A DNA stretch of 64,000 bases, from assembly GCA_022559985.1 (NCBI GenBank), contig JAFJTR010000029.1, positions 124,001 through 188,000 of the forward strand, written 5' to 3'. A model generated the notes under the pieces. That model was not told where the DNA came from. It worked only from the letters and a program-made list of their open reading frames with translations, and made no database searches. A program made the position numbers and the translations under genes. Below, in pieces: positions 23,292 through 35,186 of this stretch (the first letter of the stretch is position 1; every line of letters begins with the position of its first letter). This DNA is from Parastagonospora avenae f. sp. tritici 18332-5 (Eukaryota; Ascomycota; Dothideomycetes; Pleosporales; Phaeosphaeriaceae).

Positions 23292-24576
23292 CTACCCACC
23301 TCCCTCCCAGAACTCACTACACCCCTTCAAATCATCCACGTTCAGCAAATCTACACCCTCATCCCACAGCGTCCTCCAAACCGCATTCCTCGTGCCCACC
23401 GGCCACGCCGGCTGATTCCAGTACCTTGCCATGACACCCCTCTCATGCGCCGCCCCAATCTGCTCACGCAGCAGTTCCAGCTGTGTATCGTTCATCTCCC
23501 TCCTGCGCACCTCTCCAAAACTCGCGGCAAAATTCGTGCTCGCGATGGGTGCTTCGTTGGCTGTGATATTCTGGAATTCGTCCGACGAGAGAGAGGATAA
23601 CGGCGCGTCGAAAAACACATCGCGCGGTAAGTATGTAAGCACGTCGTGATATTGCGTATTCCCCGTGCCTACTACCGTTACTGGGCGTTTAAACAGCTCT
23701 TTTCCATCATATGTCGTGAGCCAGTTGCCGCGGCGCAGGGGCTCGAGCGCGGCGAGCACGGCGGGCCAGGTTTCCGAAGACCCGGTTTTGAGGTCGATGA
23801 AGAGGTAGAGCGTTTGGCTCGAGGATGTGTCGAAGACGCCGTTTTGCTCGCCTTCTTGGGTGAAGGGGGTTGAGGGGTTGAGCCGGGCGAGGGTGGAGAG
23901 GAGGGGTTCGATGTAGAGGGATGAGAGGGTGCGGGAGGTGGTCAGGGCGGAGGGTTCGTGGCCAACCTGTTGGATGTTAGTTTTGGAAGTGGACTTGTTG
24001 GTGTAGTACTGAGTATAAGCAGGTATGGGTGTTGAGGCCTGGCGTTTGCCTTCTACGGAACATAACTTTGGTAGACTGCTGGAGGAGGATTTGTTCCTTT
24101 TTCGTGTCCGAAATTCAAGCCTCTCGTTCATCGGATTGTCGCAATAGTAAACACAAATTACTGATTGAGCTGTCTCTTCAAGTGTTTCTGCGCTGGAGAT
24201 CTTATTCGGATCACGTGATCTATACTTCTGATCGGAGATGAAAATCATCGAACTGAACAATGAGAGGAGGATGAACCTTTGCATAAAGGAAAGTTTGATT
24301 CTGTTTCAATCTACCTACATATAACGTTTCGTTGATCAGCCAAACATCCGCCTCAGTCGAGATGGCGCCATAAGACAAGCCAGTATAGAATGGCACATCG
24401 CGCCAGTAATCATTGTGACTGTGAAACGGCTTCGGAAGGATCTCGCGCGTAAAATCGGTTGGATAATGATATTTGTCCGTCTTATCCGTGTTCATGAGAA
24501 TGTTCTGCAGTGCATCCGAGTAGGTCGCAAAGGTACCCGAGACCAGCGCAGAAAGCGGAAGAGCGAAAGAACGCAT
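23292..24576 (-). CDS. Aim6-like glycerophosphodiesterase-fold protein
   Basis: Exon 1 (24576-24319) and exon 2 (23966-23292) give about 310 aa. The N-terminus (MRSFALPLSALVSGTFA) is a signal peptide or anchor. KPFHSHNDYWRDVPFYTGL, then AISTEADVWLINETLYV/GHEP, then SLYIEPL and LYLFIDLKTGS matches the PLC-like/GDPD-fold family of yeast Aim6: a His-Asn-Asp HSHNDY motif, a metal-binding ExD in EADVW and a later Asp in IDLKT. The natural junction is LYV|GHE, which requires an intron at 23967-24318 of 352 bp, far longer than others here. The intron remains open in the exon-2 frame, so transcripts may retain it. The upstream TTG start at 24612 was rejected in favour of ATG 24576. Confidence 0.8.
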
Positions 24577-25620
24577 AGCGAAGAAGGCAGGCGCGCGGAG
24601 CAGGTTAAGCAAGCAGACGGAACTTCACTTCGACAACATTGACGTCTTATAACCACACTTCAACTGTCAACGATGTCACAGATGGAGATGGTGGAATTCA
24701 GGTACCCGCAGAGATCCGGCCAATGTGATGAGGCTGTTTGGCCCGTGCTTCGCTTCACGCGTTCTGAGGCGTTGACAGCGGGCCCTCACGTCTCCTTCGC
24801 ATTACTCAGCAACATGTGTTGGGAATGTATTGATATACCGCCGTAAGTGTGCAGCTATGAAGGAACACTGGCTGAAGGTATGTACTAGAGGTGGAAATGG
24901 CTACTGGAATGCTGACCCCTAAATGCACAGGTGTTCAGAGCTTTACCGAGGTCATCTACTATTCAGCAACTCCTGTTCGAGCATATGTATAGTATCGAGT
25001 ATTACGGAACGTTGCCTTCATCTTGGGAGAGAAGGATAGTAAGGCAACTTCTCACGGCCAACACCGCATTGCCTTTGGTGTTCTCTCAGTAACAACACGC
25101 TCACCAGCAGCATCGGCTTACATGCTGTGAAATCAAGAGTGACAGCTTTTTGACATTCCTGACACTACTCAACATACTCCGACTGTGACATCACAGCAAC
25201 GATATCTTGAAGGTCGCCTAAGATGCAGTGCGAATCTGACACGTGGGCCGCAAATTTCCTAGGTAGTTTCATACTTCCAGAGATGCGCTCCATTCAACAC
25301 CAGAAACGATGTTTCGAACCTCAACCGTATGCAGTTTGACGAATTGGTGAGGCTCGTTTGCTGCTGACATAAACTTATAAACCTTAATATGACACCGAGG
25401 GCCAAGGACGGCGGCCCGAATAGCGTATCGACCGTACGAGGCCCCCTACGCCAACGAAACTCGCCCTAAAAGCTGATCTCGCGACATGGGTCTGCCGGGC
25501 TTAGCATGCTCAGTCACTTCTGAATCCCCTCGATGGCGAGTGTAGACACGACTACACACAGTCAACACCCCTTAAACCTCAACATCGCGATTTACGCCTT
25601 GGAGCGGACCATCACCCAAT
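24577..25620. other. divergent intergenic region, about 1 kb
   Basis: This separates the minus-strand Aim6-like gene from the plus-strand P450. No gene is seen. An AT-rich ACTTATAAACC near 25373 could be a TATA-like element for the P450, at low confidence. Confidence 0.4.
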
Positions 25621-27212
25621 ATGGCCATCTCGGTGACGGCAATGGGGGCTTTGGGCCTCGTGATAGCAGTTGGAGTATTCTTGTCGAACTTGCTACGACC
25701 GAAGCTGGATCCAAGAGAGCCACCTGTTGTCTATCCCAAGGTGCCTCTCTTGGGACATATCATCGGCATGCTCAGAGAAGGTCCGCTGTACTACAAGAAA
25801 GTCAGGTAAGTAGAGCTCGCCTTGGGTCTTTCAGAAAGCTGACAATCGCGTGAAGCCAGCAATGTAAACTTCCCATCTTCACGCTCCCTATGCTCAATGG
25901 CAAGACATATATGGTTGTCGATCCAGCACTCGCCGCAGCTGTGCAACGCGCATCTTCCACGCTCGATTTCGATGAAATAATCGTACAATCCACTCCCCGT
26001 CTCGTCAAATTGAGTACACGCACTGCGAAAATCCTAGAAGATCCAACGGCAAAGGACGAAGGGAGGAAACGAATGGTGACCTACATTCACGGCATCATAA
26101 ATCCACCCCTGGGACCAAACAGGGTTGGGGATATGTCGCAGCTCCAGCTCGACCACTTCAGCGACTACATCAATGAGATCCGAGACGGCGCAGAGCTGGG
26201 CCTGTTCGAGTTAGCCACAAAAGAACTCGTGGCAGCTACGATGAAAACTATGTTTGGACCTAAGAACCCATTCGCTGTGAATCCGGAACTGATCGAGAAG
26301 TTCTGGGACTGGGACAATGGGAACATTGGCTATGCCGTCTCTCCGATTGCTCAAATCACTGCTCGGAAAGCCTACAAAGGGTTTCAAGCGTGCCTTGAAG
26401 CTTTGATGGAGTACACAGAGAAAGGAGGGTACAGCCAGGCGCAACCGTTCCTCGAAGAGAGGTACCAGTGCCACGTTAGAGAGGGTATATCGCTCGAGGA
26501 TCACGCCCGTCTTGAGATGGGCCTCTGCCTCGGCTTCAACAGCAACGCCAGCGTCACAACATTCTGGGTCATCAACAATATCTACAGCCAGCCCGGACTT
26601 CTCTCACAGATTCGCGAAGAGGTCCATGCCAACGCGTTCGAAGCTCCAGGAACAATATCAGTCTCCAAGCTGAAAGAATCGTGTCCACTGCTCAACTCTG
26701 TCTTCCGCGAAACACTGCGCACCAGCGCGCCTATGAGCTCGGTCCGCTACGTCCACGAGGACACTATCATATCAGACACATATCTCCTCAAGAAGGGCAA
26801 CGTAGTCCAGATTGTCGGCGGCGTAATGAACACAGATCCTGCAATTTGGGGGCCTGACGCTGACAAGTTCAACCCCCGACGCTTTCTCTACAACTCCTTT
26901 GGCAGTAAGACAAATCCCGACGGCAGCATCAGCGACTCCAAGGCCAACACCGTCCATCCAGCAGCGTTCCGAAGCTTCGGCGGTGGCTCGAGTCTGTGTC
27001 CTGGTCGGCACTTTGCGCAGATTGAGGTCACGAGTCTGGCGGCGTTAATAGCGCTTGGGTTTGATTTGGAGCTGGTGGAGGGCACAAAGTGGAACCCGCC
27101 GAGAAATGACAAGAGGATACCGCTGGTGGTGCCAAAGCCGATGCAGGACGTGAAGGTAAAGATGGTGAGGAGGAAAGGCTTTGAGAATGTGAAGTGGGCT
27201 ATGAAGGCTTGA
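25621..27212 (+). CDS. cytochrome P450, CYP7/CYP8-like
   Basis: Exon 1 (25621-25805) and exon 2 (25856-27212) encode 513 aa. The 50-bp intron uses donor GTAAGT and acceptor GTGAAG after a CTGAC branch site. The nearer CCAG acceptor would throw the frame, so AAG is chosen. An N-terminal hydrophobic anchor (about 3-25) targets the ER. KLPIFTLPMLNGKTYMVVDP, the ExxR motif in FRETLR, PRRFLYN and the heme loop FGGGSSLCPGRHFA (Cys443) are all present. The I-helix reads GFNSNASVTTFW, with Asn in place of the usual acid-Thr pair, a trait of CYP7/CYP8-type enzymes. The substrate is unknown, perhaps a sterol or fatty-acid derivative (inference). No backbone synthase adjoins it. Confidence 0.9.
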
Positions 27213-28041
27213 AAAGTGAATGCTTGGATTCTCACGCATGTTCAGCGAAGCGGGCTAGTCTCAGTCTTTATATATCGCAATAATCAGCGTTTCTTTTACA
27301 GACCCCGAAAGACGTTGTTAGCCGGGTCGATAGCTAACGCAGGGCTCAAGTTCAACTAATTTATCGCAGGTGACTGGCATGCGTCTTTCAAAGGTCGCCA
27401 GTTCGGTTCTGGTATAAGTCAGCTCCTTCGGGAATTGTCTTATAGGTCTCTTTATTTTCTTGCATTCTCTGCATTGTAATTTCGCTGTCTTTCTTGGGCC
27501 TAAAGACTTTGCTGTCTATTTTGAGCGAGGTCTTTCGACCTAATATTCGCCTCCCATCACCATAGACAGCGAATCCTAGCTTCTTTTACCCATTCGGTGC
27601 CTTCCGAATATTGTTCGCGACCCCAAACTTATAGCGCTCATTTTGTAGTTGTCAAGCGTAGAGGTTGAGGAGAATCATGATGTATTAGGCTATCGGAGAG
27701 AGAGCCTCTATACGCAAAAGAGAGAGGGTGAAGGAGCTAGGCCGAAACAGGCCTAGGTGAAAACGGAACCTGGGTCATCACTCATGCGCCAAGGGATAAG
27801 CCCTATGGCCGACAGTAGTTGTGGTTACACAATGTGCTGATTGGATTAGTGACGTTAGTGTCGTGCACCTGTCGTGCACCTCGCAGGCCGCTGTTCAGGC
27901 TGTGCAGCAGGCGCAGCAAGCCACTGGAAATGCTCATAACACCTGTGCGCGACACTCTGTCGCTGTTCTTCTATCATATTGCTTTACCATGGTTCGCTCG
28001 GAACGTTCAAAGGCAAATCTATCACCTGTGGTACTCTTACA
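27213..28041. other. intergenic with possible decayed repeat element
   Basis: No gene is supported. From about 27315 the sequence changes character. TGTTAGCCGGGTCGATAGCTAAC has LTR-like TGTT ends and an internal GTTAGC/GCTAAC inverted repeat. Pyrimidine-rich and GAGAG-rich blocks follow, then two adjacent copies of GTCGTGCACCT at about 27860-27881. A second LTR or element ORF was not found, so a solo LTR or other relic is only suggested. Confidence 0.3.
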
Positions 28042-31000
28042 ATGGGAGATCCTTTAAGCCTCGCGGCGGGCGTAGTCGCGCTGGTCAGCCTCACCATCCA
28101 GCTTCTTCAGGTCGCCACCAAATTCAGCAAAGACGTGAAAGGAGCCAGCGAAGAAGCCAGATTGCTGATAGAAGAGATGGAATCACTCAAGAGCGTTCTT
28201 GAGCTTTTGAAGAAGGCATGGGAGAACCGAGAAGTTCCTGCAAACTTTGACCTGAGCGCTCTTGCTCGAATCGAGGCAACATGTGAAGCACATCTCAAAG
28301 AACTACTGGAGCAATTGAAGAAGGATGAAAACCATCTTCAAAAGTGAGATATATGATGTTGCTCTTTTTGTCCGAACACGAATCTGACTCAATGAAAATA
28401 TAGGAAACCATATGCCAGCGTGCACGGCGCTTTGGCTAGAATCAAATGGCCTTTTGGAGCAGAGAAGACCCGTGCAGTTACGAAATGCGTGCATCGTTAC
28501 TTTTGCATTTTCTCATGGGCCCTGAATTGCTCAGATAGGTATAAACTTCCGTCATTGACCTCCACAACTACAAAGCGCGTTCAGACTAACTTCTTGCAAA
28601 GTGATATGCTCCACGGGGTCTCCGAAGACGTCTGTAAGATACTAAAAGACCAAGAGAAGACTCTGGAACAGATCAGAGAATTGTTCTCTTCATTCCAAGA
28701 TTTCCGCCAGCATGTTGATACCGGATATCATATCACAAGTATTGTGCTGCAGGTAGTCACGTCGCGGTTAGATACACTAGACGAATTTTCCAAAGACATG
28801 GAGAAACTCGATTTAGCGAACACGCAGACATCAAAAGACCTTGATCGTATCAGTTCCGAACTGAGAGACATCAAGGAAGACAAAAGCACTGCTAAAGCAA
28901 TCTATCGCATCGAAGAAGAGTTGATTCGTTCCAAGGAACAAGAAACTGCAGGTAAATAAGAAAAGGCGCGGTCATGCATTGAACATTCATCAGCTAAACT
29001 TTGTCAGCCAGAAGGGAACGTCACAAAATCTTGAAGGTTTATAGCAACGAGAGAAACATCAAAAGCCTTCCTTCGATTCCATATCTCGAACGTCAACGGC
29101 AGGCATATGCGCTTCATGAACCAGGCACAGGAGCTTGGTTCTTATCACATGATCGATTCCGGTCATGGAAAAGTAGTGATACGACTTCCACACTCATTTG
29201 CACAGGAGCACCAGGCACAGGGAAGACCATTTTGACGTCGCTTGCCATTCACGACATTACCGAATCCTATCCCAGAGAGGAGATCCAAGTTGCTTACCTG
29301 TTCTGCCAGTATAAACATCAGGTCAACGAAACGGCACCGGTTTTGTTTTCGTCAATTCTGCGGCAGCTGCTCACATCTCATCGGCTGCTGTTTCCATTCG
29401 TACGCAACAAATGTTTGGAATTGTTTAGCAAGCCCTCCGTCGCACGGCAGCTGCTGAAAGAACTCGTCACGCTCGTACGCATACTCGCTGATGGGACGCG
29501 AAGAACATACATACTGGTGGACGCGGTAGATGAGATCCTGGAGACCGATTCTGGAGGAAAGGATGTGAGGAATGAGTTTATGAGAGGTTTGCTCGAATTG
29601 TCTGGCCAATGTCGGCTGTTCATCACGTGTCGCAGCCATATTGATCTGACACTCTTCTCTGGAAAAAGCTCTATCTTTGGAATTCGCGCGGAAGATCAAG
29701 ACTTGGTTGCATATTGTGCTTCCACAATCAGTGCTTCCAAGGTCTTACTTGAGTTTTGCAAAAGACGGCAAGGGTTGCGCAACAAGATAATAAGCACAGT
29801 CCGAACGAGAGCAAACGGAGTGTAAGTTCTTCTGCTCGCAATAACATGAGTAATGAGCGCTGATCAACGCAGGTTTCTACTCGCCTGTAGGCATATGAGA
29901 AGACTTGTCTCCGCTATCAGCGCCAGAGATCTACAGGAGATACTCAAAACTCTTTCAACCGATCTTGACGAAGTTTGGGAATTCTGCATAGAGCGTCTCG
30001 AATGCCAGAGTCCGAACAGAAGATCTTTAGCAAAGAGGGCGCTCTCATGGGTCTCAACAGCGTTGAGGCCATTAACCGATATCGAGCTTGCACACGCCCT
30101 ATCTTACCGAGCAGGGGATGTGGATCTCGATACCACGGACTGCATAGATGTAGCTATGATCATCGAAGTGTGTGATGGTATGCTCCACCTAGAACCACCT
30201 GCAACCAGTTGCATTTCCGCACGGCCGGTAGTATCCTTCACCCATGCATCCATCGCAGACTATCTTAGACATACGCTCCAAGCTGAGGATGTCAGCTTGG
30301 ACTTTGCAAATACATGCCTTGGGTATCTGAGCATGGAAGGCCTTCTTGCGGAAGATATTCGAGTCGCCCATCACGCCCGCTATCATTTCCGGGACTACGA
30401 AAAATCGCACTGGGCGGATCATGCATCGAGCTGTGCGGAGAGTTTGAAGTACGACTGTTTGCTCGCATACGCGAGGAAGAGTCCTTCGGCATTGGTCGAG
30501 GCCGTACGACGTGGTTTACCGGATACGGTGCACTATCTTCTTGAACATGGCGTCTCCCCAAACAAGAATGACCAAAACCTCAGCCCGCTTTCTGTCGCTG
30601 CCAAGTACGGACGGCAGATGTGTGCTCAATACCTTGTCGAAGCAGGTGCCGATGTCGACTATGCGGGTGACGACGATGAGGTGCTAGATACCGCTGTGAC
30701 ACACGCAGTTCGCTCTGGTCACTCACAATTGATCCTCCTTCTAATCGACTCAAAAGCTGATCTCAACGCTGGACTTGTACCTCCAATCTTTGCAGCGATA
30801 CTTAAAAATCGCCATTCAATCGTAAAGCAGCTCTTATCAGCTGGGTGTGACCCGGAACTGCGCTACAAGGGCCGAACAGCTATCATGACTGCAGTCCGCA
30901 TGAATCGAATGGATATCGCCGAGTCAATCATGCTCGGTGGAGCGGACTTGAATGCTCGATTCATGGGGGAGGAGACGCTTCTGACCACTGCAGTCTATTA

Positions 31001-31661
31001 CAAACAATGGGATTTTGCAGCCAAGGTTTTGAAAAACGGCGCACACGGAGCAGACCAAAGTCAGCTGATCGAAGCCTTGAAGCCAGCTGCTTACGAGGGA
31101 GTCAAAGACCTAGTGAAAACGATGCTGCAATTTACGGAACCGGGGCCATTGCAGTCCATCGTGGAAGACCATGAGATACTGACCGCATCCCAGCCACACA
31201 GCGCACACAAGTATAAGACGCCTTTGCATCTTGCGCTGGAAAGTCGACATTCTGACATTGCAGCGGATCTGATCAGTATCGGCTTAGGGATTAACCAGCT
31301 GTGTGGCAATCCTCCATATACTCCGCTTGAATGGGCAGCGGGACGCAACGAAGTCGACTTAGTGAAGCAGCTCATCACGGCAGGTGCGGATCCAAATCGT
31401 GGTGGAGAGGCGACCCCGTTGATCTCCTGCGCAACCTGCTTTGTTCAAGCAGAGAATTTCTCAGATCCGCACTCGACTGAAGTGGTAGCATTACTGCTGG
31501 ACGCGGGTGCAAGTCCTCATTGCCATGGAGATGAACAATTGAGCAAGTTGAAAGCACAGATATGTGCAAATATTCGGTTTCGTTGGTGGGGTGAAAATGA
31601 CCCTAACGTGCAGCGACTTATGGTCGCACTGTGTATGTCGGAGGACTGGGTGATCTTATGA
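28042..31661 (+). CDS. STAND receptor: helical N-domain, NACHT, ankyrin repeats
   Basis: There are five exons: 28042-28343, 28404-28538, 28602-28951, 29008-29821 and 29873-31661. All junctions are in phase, giving 1129 aa. Residues 1-100 (MGDPLSLAAGVVALVSLTIQ, then amphipathic helices) match the Fungal_N/HeLo-like start of fungal STAND proteins. A helical linker with coiled-coil character follows. The NACHT ATPase has Walker A GAPGTGKT at about 328 and Walker B YILVDAVDEI at about 430. From about 738 to 1100, eight or nine ankyrin repeats occur (for example TPLHLALESRHSDIAADLI and TPLEWAAGRNEVDLVKQLI). By analogy with fungal NLRs it would sense a ligand through the repeats and activate the N-terminal effector for cell death or defence. 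Ligand and effector activity are inferences. The gene is intact, unlike the two HET loci. Confidence 0.9.
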
Positions 31662-32676
31662 TTACAGCTACTTAGCTTGAGCAGATGACTGGGTTCGCAC
31701 GCTCTGCGCACGAGATCGTTCGCCTCCACCTACTCTTCCGCCCCCTTCTTCACTCGACCAAAATCACAACAAACACATCCGTACATATTTCAACAACTTC
31801 AAAATCCTTTCACATAAGAAATTCCGTGGTCCGCTCAGTTAGTCTCTGGGGTTCGCCCTGGGCACCGTCTCGATGATCGCTCGAGCCTTATGTTTTTGCT
31901 GTCGTTGAGTGAACGGGGGTTCGAGACTGTTGAGTCATTGTATGTCTTTTTTTAGTTCTTGGTATGGGAAAGGTGGAGAGGGAGTTTAGGCAGGCAGCTG
32001 AGCTGGATGTATGCGAATGTGTCTTTGATATTGGAGACAGGCTAGATATAGGGTACGAAAGGAGATAAAGTCTGAAGGGGGGGGGCGATGAAGTTTTAGA
32101 TTGAGAGGGACCCAAGAACATGGGTTCTCAGACTTTGGAACTAGCTGTAGCGTATTCCATGAGAGTGTACAAAAGTTACTGGGAATTGCACATGCAGTAT
32201 ATGCACAATTTTGGCATGGAGTGTTTCGTCGCTGTGTTCAGTGGATGATTGACTTGTGCTCAGCACAATGTTGAAAAAATAAATCAACATTCGACCTTCT
32301 CAAATGTAACAGTACATCCACACACTACACACCCACAATGTCACCGCAAGTATGAGGTCTCTTGGCGCATATGTCCCGATCACTTTTGATCTTCACTGAC
32401 CAGTATCGCAGGCTCCAGTTCGAAATGACTTCACAAAATCTCTTGCTCGCCTGAATTCATCCTACCACCTCACCATGTGAGCGCACCTTCTGACGTTCCC
32501 TCAGGCTTAATAGTCCCCGCCCAATTCCTCCCAATACTCTTCTTTCTCTCACATACACACTCTTCTACTCCACAACCCTCACACACACATACACAAGCCT
32601 TTCTCCAGTCTCACAGACACTTCTCACACGCAGAATTCTCACAGACTTCTCCAACCCCACACACCAACACACAGTC
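31662..32676. other. intergenic, CA/CT-rich toward its end
   Basis: No gene is seen. The last 150 bases (about 32520-32676) are rich in CACACA and CTTCTC runs and look like the 5' leader of the following gene. Confidence 0.45.
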
Positions 32677-33630
32677 ATGACTTCTCGCGCAAACCTCATG
32701 GGTCTCGGTGGTGCCGGTGCTCGTCAGTCTCGTGGTGGACAGTCCATGCCGCCTCCGCCTATGGCTGGTGGTCATGGTCCAGCTCCGCCTCGCTCTTCTC
32801 ATCGGCCTGCGTCTCACGCTGCTCCGCGTGTAGCTTCGCACCATTATTCGCGTCCGGCTTCTCATCACCCCTCGCGTGATCAAACTCCGGCTTCATACCA
32901 TCCTTCGCGCACTCCAGCTTCCCACCACCCTTCGCGCAACCTCGCCCCTCCCGCCCTCAGCCACGGCATGCTACCACCACGCGCATCCCGTGCACCAGCG
33001 TCCTCCCACCGCGTGCCGCAGCCCTCCTACCACTCTTCACGCCAGCAGCACGCCCCGCTTGACTTCGGTCAATCTGGGCCACCGCCGATTCCATACGACC
33101 AGCGTCCTTCGCAGATCGCACTAGCAAATGGCCAGTCCCGTGGTCCACGCGCTGTCTCGGGTGCGCAGCACGCCTTCGCTCCGGGTGATTATACAAAGGT
33201 CGGTCAGGGCCAGCGCGCGTCTCAGCATGGGCAGTCGCAGACTCAACGCCATCCGTCGCAGGACCGTCAGTCTCAGCAGTACCACCCGTCGCAGGACCGT
33301 CAGTCCCAGCAGTACCAGCCCCATCAGTCCCAACAGTACCAGCAGCCCCAGTCGCGGCCCCACAACGGCCTGCGCCCCTCCGGCGTAGAGCAGTTCGACG
33401 CCAGCGGCCTCTCCATCGAGCAGATTGAAGACTTCGTTCTGCGCCACCCTTCGGGCCCTATTCCCGGCCGCTCCATGCCTTCTCGGCGCGGCGCCAGCCC
33501 CAACGAGCAGGAGCCGTTACTGGGTGGACAGGAGGGCGCGTCGCTGGTTCGCCGCATGTACAATCATCCGAATGAGCTGGTTTGGCTGGCTTTTGTGATG
33601 GTGTTTGAGCAGCAGGGTGGGTGCTCGTAG
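32677..33630 (+). CDS. Ser/His/Gln/Pro-rich low-complexity protein
   Basis: This is an open frame of 317 aa from ATG 32677. The first third has repeated ASHHPSR/SYHPSR motifs, and the middle has Gln-rich repeats including two exact HPSQDRQSQQY copies. The last 90 residues look more structured (FDASGLSIEQIEDFVLRHP, then SLVRRMYNHPNELVWLAFVM) and may be the conserved part. There is no signal peptide. The frame stops at TAG 33628-33630 soon after QQGG; a C-terminal exon cannot be excluded. The family is not recognised. The disorder, RG-type N-terminus and Q/H repeats suggest an RNA- or condensate-associated protein, which is weak inference. Confidence 0.7.
   Translation: MTSRANLMGLGGAGARQSRGGQSMPPPPMAGGHGPAPPRSSHRPASHAAPRVASHHYSRPASHHPSRDQTPASYHPSRTPASHHPSRNLAPPALSHGMLPPRASRAPASSHRVPQPSYHSSRQQHAPLDFGQSGPPPIPYDQRPSQIALANGQSRGPRAVSGAQHAFAPGDYTKVGQGQRASQHGQSQTQRHPSQDRQSQQYHPSQDRQSQQYQPHQSQQYQQPQSRPHNGLRPSGVEQFDASGLSIEQIEDFVLRHPSGPIPGRSMPSRRGASPNEQEPLLGGQEGASLVRRMYNHPNELVWLAFVMVFEQQGGCS
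33250..33315 (+). repeat. 33-bp tandem repeat, two in-frame copies
   Basis: Two adjacent 33-bp units encode HPSQDRQSQQY twice, differing at two or so third-codon positions. A looser Gln-rich continuation follows. Confidence 0.85.
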
Positions 33631-34278
33631 GTGAGGCCTCGGTGTTGGTATCGGGTTTGTGCGATCATGTTAGATGGTTGTGCGGACAGGTGTTTTGTTG
33701 CGGTGCTTGCGGTGTTAACTGTGGCCTACAAGGTAGAAGACGTTTGTTTCGGCTGGTGCTAGTTTAGTTATCCCGAGAATGTGCGCTGATGGTATGGCCA
33801 GGTGTCTCTGCGGAGATGGGAACATTTTTGTAGAAGAGATATCTGGAGTGAGATCGAAATTGACAAGACGTTCTTTATACTTGTTGCGCCCGTGCCAAGC
33901 TGACAGGCTAGTTTGGGTCCCGCTTAGTGTGCTAGTGTGTACCATGGATGAATGTACCGCCCGGGAATGTATGTGTATTTGAGCGGTTGGCCAATAAATT
34001 CGATTCGAACTTTCCAGAATTGTTTCTATTTATAGCCACTTTTTACACTATCATTTGCCAATTCGCGTGCTTCAGCGTGCGGGATTTGATTAACAGGAAT
34101 GCCTTGAAAAGGCTCCCCTATTTTGGAGCACTTCACAAATTGGTCATCGGAGCTCGGTAAATCACAAAACACATGGTCCTCTCGCAACACATGAATATAA
34201 ATTCAGCTTTAGAAACACTCCTCCAATCAATTCTATCAGTATCGCACACTCATTTGTTTCTTATCTTTATCAGGCCTG
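33631..34278. other. intergenic, no gene seen
   Basis: AT-rich sequence between two plus-strand genes, with only short ORFs. Confidence 0.4.
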
Positions 34279-35186
34279 ATGGTGAAACCACAAAACTATA
34301 CCCGCTTGCCGCTCGGCCACCAAGCTCCCCTCACACCTCGTACCATGCCCACAGCAACAATAATCCGACTCCTTCTCCTCGCGGCTTTCTACTGTTCGAT
34401 CTGTCTGAACGAAGACGTCCTGCAGCCCATAATCGCAATACCATGTGGGCACACCCTGTGCCATGAGTGCGTTCGTGGACTCATAAGAAATTCTCTGTGT
34501 CGAGCCAAGTGCCCGCTTTGTCGAGCGTGGCTGATCTCGGTAACGGACTGGGTATATGTTGCAGCGCTACACTGTCCAGAGAGGCTCGACAAAAGGACGT
34601 TGGCAGATGTGGAAGCAAGTATAAGAGACGGCAAAGGCATTGTTGTGATAGGTGACGGGCCTGGGAGAGACGTGGAGGTATGGGAAGAATACATACGGAG
34701 TGATGACGAAGCGGAGGGAATAGGGCTGGAGGTACACACGTCGAGAAATGCCGGACCCGAGGGCGTAGAGCTGGAGGAACAAATTTCGAGCGAGGACGGA
34801 TCCGATGTGGGAGAGCTGGATGACCAGACGCATGATCACAGGGTATGCTTTACCTGATCGGAAGAAAGAGCAGTGACAGTCACCTGATCTGCGATATTGT
34901 GCTTGCGAGCTCTCGAGATCCTAGGAACTCAGTCGATCGTAACACAATCGTCGAACAAAGCCGAAGCCCGGATACGTAGCGCAGCTACAGCCCACTCTTT
35001 GTGCTCAGTCGTGACGAGGCCGTTGTTGTGCGCTGTGGCCCGGGGATCTTTGATAGTTCATGGACGTGGATTGAGAAGCTGCATCGTGATGATTTGTTAG
35101 GTTCGACAGGTGATAGAGTTTTGGTAAGAGAAGGCAGTTGGAAAGGAGATGTTTTGCTTCATGAGTTAGTCGAGGCGTACCTGTGA
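34279..35186 (+). CDS. RING-finger protein (probable E3 ubiquitin ligase)
   Basis: Exon 1 (34279-34842) encodes a C3HC4 RING at about residues 39-84: CSIC, CGHTLC, HEC and CPLC with the expected spacing. An acidic region follows with repeated GLEVHTSRN/GVELEEQISS motifs. The exon-1 frame would end at TGA 34857, but GTATGC at 34843 is a strong donor. The frame 34980-35186 opens right after a TAG acceptor and reads as protein (FVLSRDEAVVVRCGPGIFDSSW), giving about 256 aa in two exons. A hydrophobic stretch (TIIRLLLLAAFYC) lies just before the RING. RING domains recruit ubiquitin-conjugating enzymes. The substrate is unknown. The second exon is an inference from phase and splice consensus. Confidence 0.7.

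Noticed and set aside
25621..31661. secondary-metabolite cluster around the P450
   Set aside because: No backbone synthase, transporter or transcription factor lies nearby; the neighbours are an Aim6-like gene and a STAND receptor.
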